64,000 bases of DNA from Magnolia sinica (lineage: Eukaryota > Streptophyta > Magnoliopsida > Magnoliales > Magnoliaceae): contig NC_080585.1 of the NCBI RefSeq assembly GCF_029962835.1, forward strand, positions 58,515,443-58,579,442, in the 5' to 3' direction. Positions within the stretch are counted from its first letter, which is position 1. Every line of letters begins with the position of its first letter. A program made the translations under genes and the position numbers. The notes under the pieces were generated by a model. It did no database searches. It was not told where the DNA came from and worked only from the letters and a program-made list of their open reading frames with translations. Shown one piece after another: positions 22,705 to 34,040 of the stretch.

Positions 22705-23185
22705 TTATTCATTCTTTTCAGTCTTTTCAGTCTCCCTAATCGTGTCATCATCCAAATTAGGGGAGTGGGCCAAACACATCTCTAGAGGATCAGAGTATAG
22801 ATTCAGGGTTGTTCTATCTTTCATGATAGAGCCAATCATGTTAATGTCATGGATATCGTCAACATCTTCTAACTGTTTTCTCATGTTGAAAAAGATATTG
22901 AGCTCTAACATCATATTTCCAAAAGATAAACCCATAACTCCATTCTTACAATTAATTATGCATTTGATGTAAAAAGGAATGGACGACCAAGGATGACAGG
23001 GATCTGAGTGCTCATATCTACAATGGGTTGAGTATCTAGGATGATAAAATCTACCGGATAGTAGAATTTGTCAACCTGGACCAACACATCCTCGATTATC
23101 CCTCTCGGTACATGGACCGAATGATCAATAAGTTGTAATGTGGTCTGGGTGGGTTTTAATTCACCTAGACCTAATTGTTCGTATA
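22705..23185 (-). pseudogene. Gypsy protease, C-terminal half
   Basis: The minus strand encodes EQLGLGELKPTQTTLQL, VPRGIIEDVLVQVDKFYYPVDF, the conserved QIPVILGRPFL segment and LSFGNMMLELNIF, then an acidic tail. This is the C-terminal part of a plant gypsy aspartic protease. The N-terminal part with the active-site-like DLGAS motif is at 37032-37169, separated by the solo LTR insertion at 23186-37026. There is a frame change near 22935-22960, after the GRPFL segment. Confidence 0.8.
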
Positions 23186-24914
23186 TGTTCACAACCCCAA
23201 GTGTAGGGTCGCGATATAGTAATAATCTCGGTAAGACCGAGGTCGAATCCACAGGGACTAAACTCGTACGTATTCTAAAAAGAACTAGAACTAGAAAAGA
23301 TCTATATCTAAATCTGAAATAATAGAGAGAGTAATTATGAGTTTTGTAATTGAAACTTGTGAATTTAAAGGAGGGAACTAGGGTGCTAAGGATCCACTTG
23401 TAGCAATTGGGATGCTACCTTACTTGATTCAAGAGATCTAACTAGAATCTATAAATGCTATTGTGTAAATCTAACACCCGTAGTGTTGTCAAATTTTGTT
23501 GTGTCAAACCATTTAGTATTTGTATCATGCTTTGAGTTGAAGTGATCAGGTTCGTACATTTTAAAGTTCTCTGGATCTTCATCGAACTTTCCTACATATT
23601 CAAATTGAAGTGAAGAGTGTTAAAGCTCATGGTTTTCAAGCTAAAATTCAAGAACTTAAGTTCAAGTTTGAAGTTCAACTACTGTATGCTAAAGACTCAA
23701 GAACTCAAGCATAACTCAAGCTCAAGTTCAAGAGATCGAACTCAAGCTTCAAATATCACAAGATATCAAGATTCAGAAGCGAATGATGTTTCATTTGTTC
23801 CTACTCACAAACAGGTTTGGATGACCCTAGATTGACCTTAGGTTGTGTCATATTTATTGTATATTTTACGTGGGTCATTTCATAAGTTTATAGGTCATTT
23901 TCTCGACTAGTCTTAGTCCTTGTTCGACTAGTCCAAGTACTAGCTCGACCAGTCTAAGAGTTTTCTTGACCAGTCCAAGGTTTGTTGTGAATTTTCAGAA
24001 TTTTATGTTGGACTTTTGACCAGTCGTGCAGGCTTGACTCAAAGTCCAGTAAGCTTTTTTGGTTCCACTCGACCAGTCTAGTGCATTACTGGCCTAGTCG
24101 AGTGCATTATTCGACCAGTCGAGCGGGCCACTCGACCAGTCGAGCAAGCCACTCGACTAGTCAAGTAACGACCTTATCTTATCACGCTAGAAATTTTGAA
24201 ATTTTGTTGGAACTTCGACTAGTCGAACTGACCCTTAGACCAGTCGAGTGAACAGTATTTTCACCTATAAATAGAGCATAAATTTCAGAGTTTATTCATT
24301 CATTAAAGCGAAATCAAGACACCACTCTGAGAGATAAGTTTATAATATTATTAAGTTATATTGTGCTCATTTTAGATTCTCTTTAATTAGATTTTGTAAT
24401 TTAATTTTGTGATTGTTATTCCAATCTTACATTAAGAAGGGATTTGTGATTTCCTCTTTCTTGAGATCAAAATCAAATCAAGTTAGCCCAGGTTGATTTA
24501 ATTAAAAATTATTTAAAACTAGAACCTTTTCATATGTGAGACTGGATATTGAACATCTTCGTTTACATCGGATCAGTTCTACCGGGCTTCTTTAAAGGAA
24601 AATTTTCAGATAAGTACCATTTACAATTCTATATTTGTTTTGGTTTTTGAGGTTGTGCTAGAAAAATCTCTTTTTGATTTTGTTTGAGGTGATCCAAAAA
24701 ATCTCAGAGTGTGGGCCTTTTGTGATTGTGTAAGCCCAATTAAAGACACAATTGTGAAGGTTTTAAGGTGAACCTTGGAAAACCTTTTTCATAGTGAACG
24801 CTAATATCCCGAGGGAGTGGATATTAGGAGTGGATTAGTTGTGTGGCTGTTTTCTAACAGTTGGTGTACACACAAGCAAACTACTATAATTCCTGGAGTT
24901 GTGGTGGATGATTG

Positions 24915-26768
24915 TGAAATGGCCAAGCTATATGTCCTAGAGGGGGGGTGAATAGGACTATGTCAAATTAAAAATAAATACAGCGGAATATGAAACAAGG
25001 AATAGATAGCACTATACATCAATCACAGTATAGGAATGGAAAGCAACCTAATATAGAGAAATATAAACAAAAATTGTTCTAAGGACAACCTTACACCAAA
25101 AACCAAAGTTTACGGTAGGACAACCTTATTTCTAGAACAAATAGAGAAACTGAAGCTCAACGTAATAATAAAGAGATAGCAAAAATATAATGCTGAAATA
25201 TAAATCTAAATTATTACAAGATTCCCCACTATGCTTGAAATGAAATGATTACAACATTCACATTCGCACATACATTCCACAATTCTGAATGATAAAAGAT
25301 AGAAAATATAAATCACACATCCATAACACATAGAATTATAGTGGTTCGCCTGTGTGTTCACCAACTGTTAAATAATAGCCACACAGAATGCTACTCCACT
25401 CCTAATATCCTCACACATTGATTTTAGCGTTCACTATCAAATAGGTTTTCACAGGTTCACCCAAAACCTTCACAATTGTGTCTTTTTCAAAGGGCTTACA
25501 CAATTCAAAAACCCTCACTTCTGAGTTTTCTGGCTCTCCTCAGATAACCAATAACTTTGAGATTTTTCTGGCTTAACCTCAAATAAAATCAAACAATGTA
25601 AATTACACAAATTGTAAAATACCTGATTTTCTCATTTATTGTAGCAACCCAGAAGAACCAAGTCGGAGTAGAGATTTAAATGTCAAAGTTCAATGTCCAA
25701 TACTCACTTTATAATGGTTCTAGGTTCTAATAGATTTTAAATTAAAACAAAAAGGCTAACTCTAATTGATTTTGATTCCAGAAAAAGGAAAACAACAATT
25801 CCTCTTTTCAGATTAGATTGAAATGCAAGAAACAAAATCAATTAACAAAGTTAAAGAAAGAGAATATTAAATATGCACACTTAGTTTAAATGGAGCACCG
25901 ACTTATCTCTCAGAAAACCTAATTAAATTAACTTGAATTGCCTTTTTTCGATTTTCTAATTCTGAGATTCGTGCTCTATTTATAGGTAAGCAAATCATAC
26001 CTTTGACTGGTCTAAGGACCTCTACGACTGGTCGTACAACCAACAGATATTTGAAAATTTCGGGCGCGATAAGATTGGCAATTTTACGCCTGGTCGTAGG
26101 TGGTCTACGACTGGTCGTGGGTCTCCTACGACTGGTCGTAGGCTCACACGACTAGTCGAAGCAAGTGGATTTTAAGCGCTGTACCTTGAGTCGTAGCTCT
26201 ACGACAGGTCGAAGATGCAGTCGACATTGTACCTACGACTGGTCGAACAGTCCCCAAGACTAGTTGAAGCCTAACAGAAAATTTTCAATTTTTGTAACAA
26301 ACTTACAACTGATCCAGGAAATGTTTAGACAAGTCGAAGCAGTGCTAGGACTAGTCGAACAAAGTCCAAGACTAGTCTTAGAACAGACCAAACTCACTTA
26401 TATAAAACATATGAATTATGTATCCAAAATGGCCTACTCTAAAGGTCAACCTAAGGTCAGTCATACCTCAATAGTGAAGAAGGACATTGAACATAGGAGA
26501 CAAGTGACCTTTGAAAGTAGTAAAGGTTGAAGTCTTGATGGAGTTCAAACTTGAAAGCTTCTTGAGATCTTGAGGTTGAACTTGAAAGCTTCTTGAGATC
26601 TTGAGGTAGAACTTGAAAGCATCTTGAGATCCTTGACTTGTGAACAGTGCATGTCAACCTAAGTTGATCTTGAGTAGAGCATTGTTCTTCACAGATGCAA
26701 GCTTCATAATAGTGTCTTTGGTACCACAAATTTGACAACACAAAGGGCTATAAATTATGGCACTTACA
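24915..26768 (-). mobile_element. Solo LTR of a related SIRE-type copia nested in the 5' LTR
   Basis: 1,854 bp from TGAAATGGCCAAGC to GGCACTTACA, flanked by exact GATTG duplications (24910-24914 and 26769-26773). On the minus strand it starts TGTAAGTGCC and ends CCCCTCTAGGACATATAGCTTGG, the same ending as the host LTR, so it is a relative inserted in reverse. The 3' LTR (near 35455) lacks it. It holds many CGACTGGTCGTA motifs. Confidence 0.88.
26549..26642. repeat. 31-bp tandem repeat
   Basis: Three copies of an ACTTGAAAGCTTCTTGAGAT unit with the tail CTTGAGGT, 31 bp apart, inside the nested solo LTR. Confidence 0.75.
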
Positions 26769-27138
26769 GATTGAATGTGCTTATGTGTGTGAATATTATA
26801 ATTTTTTTAAGCATTTGTATGTTATGCACTTGTAGGAATATTGTAATAACTTAGTTTATTTTATTTGCTATTTTTTTGCCTCTTTATTGGTTTGGGATTT
26901 TGATGCTTACAAACGTTCTAATAAGGTTGTCCTGTCATAAGCCTTTGTTTTTTGGTGTTAGGTTGTCCTTAGAACTAAGTTTGTATCAACCTCTCAAGAC
27001 TAGTACATTTGAGGTTGTTATTTACTTGTGCTTCTTTATTATTTAATTGTGTTATCTTTCTTTTAATTCCACTTATTTTTTTATTTGGCATAATCCTATT
27101 CACCCCCCCTCTAGGACGTTTTGCTCGGCCTTTTCAAG

Positions 27139-27151
27139 TGGTATTAGAGCC
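27139..27151 (+). other. Primer binding site of the SIRE-type element
   Basis: TGGTATTAGAGCC, two bases after the LTR end. It matches TGGTATCAGAGCC, the complement of the initiator tRNA-Met 3' end, with one change. Confidence 0.85.
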
Positions 27152-27210
27152 TAATAACTCATTTTATTATTTGGATTCATTTCCTGAGCTAACCGATCTG
27201 AGCTTATAAG

Positions 27211-28353
27211 ATGTCAAATTTTGATAGCCTCTCAATCACTAGGCCTCCACCTTTTAATGGTTCCAATTATACCTATTGGAAAGCCAAAATGAGTATCTTT
27301 TTAAGGTCTATAGATGAGAGCATGTAGCAAGCCACAGTGACTAGATGGACCCCTCCTACCACTAAAGTGACTGGCACTGATGGATCCAAAACTATAAAGG
27401 TTACACCATATTTTTCTTGGACTACACTTCAGAAAAATAAGAGTAGTGCTAATGCAAAGGCTTTAAACGCAATCACTTGTACACTATCACTAGATGAATT
27501 CAAAAGAATTATATCTTGTGATACTGCAAAGCAAGCCTGAGACATTCTAGAAATGGCACATGAGGGTACGACTATAGTTAAGAAATTTAAACTTCAAATC
27601 CTCACCACTCGGTTTGAGGAGATACATATGGAAGAAAGTGAAACTTTCATGGACTTCTATACTAAGTTAAATGGCATACTCAACTCTATGTAGGGTCTTG
27701 GTGATAGTATCCCAGAAAGCAAAGTCTGTGCAAAAATATTGTGCTCATTGCCTGATAAGTTCAATTCAAAGGTCACTGTCATTCAGGAACTTCGTGATAC
27801 GGACAATATGAGGGTTAAAGAGCCGGTTGGTTCTTTAAACCTACAAGTTAAACTTTAAGGCTCCTAAAGGTAAGTCCATTGCCCTTTAGTCTTCTAAAAT
27901 ATTTCTCATGAAAATGTTAGTAATTCTGATTTTGAAAACTCTGAAGATGATATGGCACTATTAGCCAAGAAGTTTTATGAAATTTTTAAAAGTAAAAAGA
28001 GGGTAGATTTTCAAAAACCTTCTGAAAAGAAAAGGACTAGATCTAAAAATTGAAAATCTATTAAATACAGCCAATGTTTCAATTGTCATGAATACAGGCA
28101 TCTGGCAAACAAATATCCAAAGAGGGACAAATATAAAAAGAAAGGCATGTTAGCCACATGGGATGAATTGTCTTGCTCCGAAGCCTCTTCTGAGTCAGAT
28201 GATTCTGAACCTGAGTCTACTAATAAGGTCAAAGCCTTAATGACTCTAGCCAAATCCACTTTCTCAGACAGTTGTGATTCAACTAGTGAAGAAAATATGC
28301 GAAGTGATCCTGAAAATGATGAAGATTTACAAGATGCCTATGATGCCCTATAA
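27211..28353 (+). pseudogene. SIRE-type copia gag
   Basis: The start ATG at 27211 lies 60 bp after the primer site and opens MSNFDSLSITRPPPFNGSNY with the YWKAKM motif that begins copia gag proteins. Stops replace Trp codons (SIDESM*QA, QA*DIL, NSM*GLG), as expected from G-to-A or C-to-T decay. A one-base frameshift lies near 27838. The zinc knuckle at 28073-28120 reads CFNCHEYRHLANKY, so the last Cys is Tyr and the knuckle would not bind zinc. An acidic tail follows, as in SIRE gags. Capsid/nucleocapsid role; not functional here. Confidence 0.88.
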
Positions 28354-28750
28354 AGGGAAAGTTGTAAAATAGCTGTAAAAATAAAAGTTTAATAATCTAG
28401 TCTTCGAAAAATCGCACCTTTCAAATTGTTTTGAAAAAAACCAAGTGTGATTTAGATTTCAAAACTTCTCAAATTGAAAACCTAAAGTCTGAAAATAAAA
28501 AACTAAAACTAGAGTCTTTTCTCTCTTGAGTTTGAAGGATACTTGGAGGTATGCCTAGGGTGATCCTAAACTAGAAAGACTACTAACCGAATCAAGGAAA
28601 TGTGGCGATAGATCTGGTCTGGGCTACGATAAAAATATACCTCCTAAAAGCAAGTCCACTCCTCCTAAGTTTGTTAAAGGGGAGTCCTCTAACTCAATAG
28701 GGAAAAGTCTGAATCAAAATAGTTTCAAAAATCCTAAAACTTTTTAGGCT

Positions 28751-30370
28751 ATGAAACCTAAAATCAACCATATCAATTATAGAAATCAGAATCATAACCC
28801 CTTAGTTGAGAAAATTGTTGATTTACTCAAGAAGCTTATAAAATCTAGCTCGAATGGTAGAATATACAACAACTACAAGCATAGAAAAACTAACTATCCT
28901 CCAAAATCCAAAACTGTAATGAAATGGGTTCCTAAGGTTGCTTGTTTGGTTGCCCACACTGCTTTCAAGGCTTCGAGTCAATCAAAGTGGTACCTAGATA
29001 GTGGTTGCTCTAGACACATGACAGGTGATAAAGATTTGTTCACCAATCTTAAAGATATGACCGATGGCTCAGTCACATTTGGTGATGGTAGCAACTATAG
29101 AATTGTTGGCCAAGGTACAGTTCAACTCTTTAATCTTCCTCCATTTGAGAATGTCTTGTTTGTAGAAGGTCTTAAACATAATCTCTTAAGCATTTCTCAA
29201 ATTTGTGATAATAAACATAGCATAAAATTCACCAACCAAGGGTGTGAAATTTCTAATAAGAATGGTTCTGTGATATTAACTGGTTGTAGAACATTTGAGA
29301 ACTGCTATATAGTCAGTGATTCAAGCTCATCTAAGTTATCGTGCTACATAGTCCAAACCGATGAGACCGAACTATGGCATAAACGCTTAGGACATGTACA
29401 CTACCGTAATCTTTATAGACTGAGCAAAAGTGAAGTAATAAGAGGTCTACCCAAGTTAAAGAAATTGGATAAAATTTGTGGCTAATGTCAGATTGAAAAA
29501 CAAACTAGGAGTGCTCACAAGAAAGTGAACTCCAATGCCACATCCAAACCCCTTGAACTTCTCCACATGGATCTCGTTGGACCAACTAGAATGGAGAGTC
29601 GAGGCGGTAAGAAATATATTTTGGTAATTGTAAATGATTTTACCAGGTATACATGGGTAGTTTTCATGAGAGAGAAATCTAAGACTCTCGGTGAAGTGAA
29701 AAGGGTACTCAAGCTTATCCAAACTGAGGAGAAATCACATGTCACCAAAATCCATAGTGATCATGGTTTCAAATTTGATAATAACATTTTTGAGAAGTTC
29801 TTAGTGATCATGGGATATCACATGAGTATTCTGCACCCAAGACACCTCAACAGAATGGGGTTGTTGAAAAAAAAAATCGGTTACTTCAAGAAATGGCCAA
29901 TGTAATGTTAAATAGTATGAAACTTCCTAAAAATATTTGGACTAAAGTTGTGAACACGGCATGTTATATCACTAACTGTGTTTATACTAGAAAGTCTAAT
30001 AATAAGACCGCATATGAACTATGGTTCAATAAGAAGCATACTGTTAAATACTTTTGAATTTTTGGCAGCAAGTGCTACATTTTACGTGACCGGAAAAATC
30101 TGAAAAAATTCGAACTAAAAGTGACGATGATATTTTCCTAGGATATGCGCTAAATAGTCGAGCGTATCGTGTTCTTAACAAGCGGACTAGTATTATTCAA
30201 TAATCCATTAATGTGATTATAGATGATTACTTGAATACACCAGTCTCAAGTTCAGAAGATGATCAAGTCTCTTTATTTGATAAACCAGACTATTCATCTA
30301 GTTAAAATGACACTGAACTGCGATCAGTTAAAGACCATCCAACTGATCAAATTCTTGGGAACCCTCTCAC
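28751..30370 (+). pseudogene. SIRE-type copia protease and integrase
   Basis: The first open part (28751-29485) has the aspartic protease motif WYLDSGCSRHMTG, with the DSG triad at residues 83-85, and the GAG-pre-integrase segment ELWHKRLGHVHYRNL. A stop falls just before the second Cys pair of the integrase zinc finger. The integrase core follows (29525-29905) with the catalytic aspartates in HMDLVGPT and KIHSDHG. A frameshift near 29820 then puts the QNGVVEKKN segment with the catalytic Glu in another frame. Decayed C-terminal integrase sequence continues to about 30240. Confidence 0.9.
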
Positions 30371-30374
30371 TGGT

Positions 30375-31960
30375 GTGTACACTCGTAGACAATTAGAAAA
30401 CATTTATAATTATGTGTGCTTCACATCCCAGATTGAGCCGGCCAATGTAAAAGAGGCGCTTACTAATGAAAACTGGATGGTGGTTATGCAAGATGAACTT
30501 AATCAATTCATAAGGAATGATGTATGGTACTTAGTTCTTAGACCTAATGATAAACACATTATTGGAACTAAATGGATCTTTAAAAATAAGTCTGATGAAC
30601 TTGGTAATACTATAAGAAACAAGGCTAGACTGGTTGTACAAGGGTACACTCAGATAGAAGGATCGATTATGAAGAAACTTTTGCCCCGGTAGCTCGTCTT
30701 GAATCTATCAGACTATTTATATCCATTGCTTGTTACAAAAAGTTCAAATTTTACCAAATGGATGTTAAGAGTGCTTTCTTAAATGGTGATCTGCATGAGG
30801 AAGTATATGTTGAACAGCCTAAGGGTTTTGAAGACCCTAAACATTTTGATCATGTTTATCACCTAGAAAAGGCACTCTATGGATTGAAACAAGCTCCCAG
30901 GGCATGGTACGAGAAATTGACTAAGTTTCTACTAAGTCATAACTTTATAATGAGGAATATTGATAAGACACTTTTTATAAAGAAACACAATGATCACATA
31001 TTGATAGTACAGATATATGTTGATGACATTATCTATGAATCTACCTGTTCTAACATAATTGTTGAGTTTACAGATTTAATGAAGTCCAAATTTGAAATGA
31101 GCATGGTTAGAGAACTGAACTATTTCTTAGGTTTGCAAGTAAAACAACTTCCTGCTGGGTTCTTTATCTCTCAAACCAGATACGCTCTAAACTTGGTTAA
31201 AAAGTTTGGTTTTGAGAGCGGTAAAAACTTCGATACTCCTATGAGTACGACACTTAAACTCTCTAAGGATTCGACGGGTAAAAGTATAGATCCTAGATTG
31301 TATCACAGTATGATAGGTAGTTTATTATATTTAACTACGAGTTGACCTGATATTACATTCAGCGTAGGAATCTATGCTAGATATCAATCGAACCCTAAAG
31401 AGTCCCACCTGATTGCTGTAAAGTGCATTTTGAGATATGTCGCAAGTTCGGCCAAACGTGGTCTTTCGTATCCTCATGATACTAATGTTCAATTAGTCGG
31501 TTATTCGGATGCTAATTGGGTTGGTAATATTGATGATCGCAAGTCTACCAACGGTGGATGTTTTTATGTCGGGAACTGTCTAGTTTCTTGGTATAGTAAG
31601 AAACAGAGTTCCGTATCACTTTCCACAACTGAGGCTGAGTATATTACAGCTGGTAATGCATGCACCCAGCTTGTATGGATGAAAAGGATGTTAAGTGATT
31701 ACGGATTTGCGTAAGATTCTATGGTGTTGTATTGTGACAATTCTAGCGCAATTAACATTTTTAAAAATTCTATTCAGCATTCACGAACTAAGCATATTGA
31801 CATTAGATATCATTATATTCGTGAATTAGTTGAAGATAATATTATTTCTGTGGATTATATTCAGACTGAAAATCAACTTGCTGACATATTTACAAAATTG
31901 CTTAACAGAAACAGGTTTACTACGTTGAAATTGGATATGGGTATGTGCAATATGATCTAA
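30375..31960 (+). pseudogene. SIRE-type copia reverse transcriptase and RNase H
   Basis: The fingers region is at 30375-30692 (EALTNENWMVVMQDEL, IGTKWIFKNK). A frameshift follows near 30660, then the palm with [24 protein letters not shown] and an intact YVDD at residues 87-90 of the second part (31016-31027). A stop comes after SLLYLTTS where Arg is usual, then RNase H with GYSDANWVG, DDRKS and LSTTEAEYI, and finally CDNSSAINI, SRTKHIDIRYH and LADIFTK. Three lesions disable it. It was the polymerase of the element at 23450-35852. Confidence 0.92.
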
Positions 31961-32421
31961 ATTGTATGTGTTTATTTGTAATATATTGCATGTTTTTATT
32001 TTATTTATTTTTACAAATTTTTAATTTTCAAAAATATGAAAAATACAGAATTTTTGTGGTGCACGACCAGTCGAGTACACACTCGACCAGTCATGGCACG
32101 ACCGGTCGAGTATGTACTTGACTAGTCGAGCCGCTCAGGTTTGGGGCCTTTTATTGTGCAAAAAGTACTTTTTCTTCATTTGTTTCATCTTTCCTAACTA
32201 GCCCCACCACGACCGGTCGAACCCACCTTCGATTCCTTCTTGTTAGTGCATCTTTTTCGATTTCCTTGTGGATTTAAGTTTTTTGTACTTCCATTTTCTT
32301 GTTTTTGTAGTTTATTTCAAGGTTTATGGTGGTTTATTGGGTTTTCTAGCTAAAAATCTGATTTACTTGAAACTCATCTTTCCTTTCTAGCATTGCTGAT
32401 ATTTCTTCTATTTCTTATGTT

Positions 32422-33506
32422 ATGAAGGGTAGAAATAAGAAGAGAGCCTCTCATGGTCCCTCTTCTTCTCGTTCCGCTCCAATCACGGTGCGTCATCTTA
32501 GTTCACCCGAAGAAGATTCCAAATATGTGTGGGATATACGCCTCCGCAACGTGATTGTTGAACAGACAATCAACTCTAATCATTTGAAGCCTTTTGGTAT
32601 TGTTCCCCTCCTTCAAAATGTAGGTTGGGCTAACATTTTAAATTGGGGCAGTCCGGCATACCGTTCCATTGCGTAGGCCATGTTTGCTTACATAAGTTCT
32701 CTGCTGAGAATCTAACTTTTACAATTACAAACAGAGAAGGTCCTATTGACGTAGATCGTCACTTAATATCTGGATTGATGGATCTTCCAGTTAATGATGA
32801 CGGAATTCCTATTTCTACTCTTATAGCAAGACCTTTTGAGTTTGAGAAAAGAATGCTAACTAGAATGTTATGCAACATGGATGCTGATTGGAACTCTAGT
32901 GTGGTGCTCAATTCCAAATATATGTTACCCAGATACAGGATTCTCCATCGAATTTTCATCTCTAATGTATATCCTATGTCTGGTAACAAGACTGAGCTTA
33001 CTTCTTTCACGGCTCGCATCTTTCACTCTGTTGTTACTGGTGTTCATATATGTCTTCCATCTCTTATCTGTTAAATTATCATTTAGTTTCATCTCCATCC
33101 GGGTCATAATGATATTCCATTTGGCTACCTCATGACTGTCTTAGCCACCCATAGTCTTGTGGCTATGCCTGTTGGAGAAGCTCTCATTAACCATCTTCCC
33201 TTCAATAACTCGAACATAAATAAGATGAATCTGGGGTTGGCTCCTGGACAAGTTGATGTGGGTGCTAGTGGAGCTGCTGAAGCAATTGAAGAGGAGGATG
33301 CTTTGCCTCCTGATGATGTTAATATGGATGACTTATTTGATGAGATTGAGTCAGATTCTGTGGCTAATCCAGACTTTCATCCTTCTGACTTTGATGAGTG
33401 TTTGCGATCTCTTGAGGAGAGGGTGGAGGGTCTGCATGTGTCCCAAGAAAATCAATTCAAATACATGCACAAATATCTTTGGCGCATTAACAAGGGACTA
33501 CATTAG
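32422..33506 (+). pseudogene. Extra (env-like) ORF of the SIRE-type element
   Basis: Located between RNase H and the 3' LTR, where SIRE/Maximus elements carry an additional ORF often called env-like. The first part (32422-32676) is Ser/Arg-rich. After a frameshift, 32643-33074 encodes the central conserved stretch (ISGLMDLPVNDDG, LPRYRILHRIFISNVYP, FTARIFHSVVTG). After another break, 33132-33506 encodes an acidic segment and a C-terminal heptad-like region (LRSLEERVEGLHVSQE). I see no signal peptide or membrane helix, so an envelope function is not supported by the sequence. Confidence 0.65.
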
Positions 33507-34028
33507 ATAGATCATTTTATTCCTGCTCCATCATTTAGATCTGATTAGCTGTTTATTTTATTATAGACATGTATTAATACTTTCTACTCTTTGTGTGTTG
33601 GGATATTTCTTGGACATACTTTTACTTTTTAATATGTGGACATGCTATTATGCCTTTCGTTAATATTTTGATTATCATGGTGATGCTATTTCCTATCTTA
33701 TTTCATTTACTTTTCTTTCTTTATATATCTTTCCTTTGTCATATTGTGACAAAAAGGGGGAGAAATTGTAGAGATGTGTGATTGTGGAATATGGAGTGTA
33801 GTACGTATGGAAAAAAAAATTTACAGGTTCTACAAATCACCTCTCCTGGATTGAGGGGGAGTAATGGAAAGAGGGGGAGATGTGTCTGTTGATCATTTGT
33901 TACTTAAATGGTGCATGATTCTTTATTGTACTTATATAACTAATGCATGATTCCTTATTGGTGCATGATTGGTGCATGATTTTTTATTGTGCGCATGATT
34001 CGCTATTTGGTTTTGTCACAAATTTGAC

Positions 34029-34040
34029 AAAGGGGGAGAT
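34029..34040 (+). other. Polypurine tract of the SIRE-type element
   Basis: AAAGGGGGAGAT directly before the 3' LTR start TGTAAATG. A second purine run, AGAGGGGGAGAT, lies upstream at 33871-33882. Confidence 0.85.

Larger units (their letters stand above)
23450..27136 (+). mobile_element. 5' LTR of the SIRE-type element
   Basis: It starts TATAAATGCTATTGTG (the TG of the terminus has become TA) and ends TTGCTCGGCCTTTTCA. Without the nested insertion and its duplication it is 1,828 bp, against 1,812 bp for the 3' LTR. It contains a CTATAAATAGAGCA TATA region at 24265-24280 and CCTATTCACCCCCCCTCTAGGAC near the end. Confidence 0.88.

Noticed and set aside
32422-33506. Calling this a retroviral envelope gene
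   Set aside because: No signal peptide, fusion peptide or transmembrane helix can be seen; only its position supports the term env-like.
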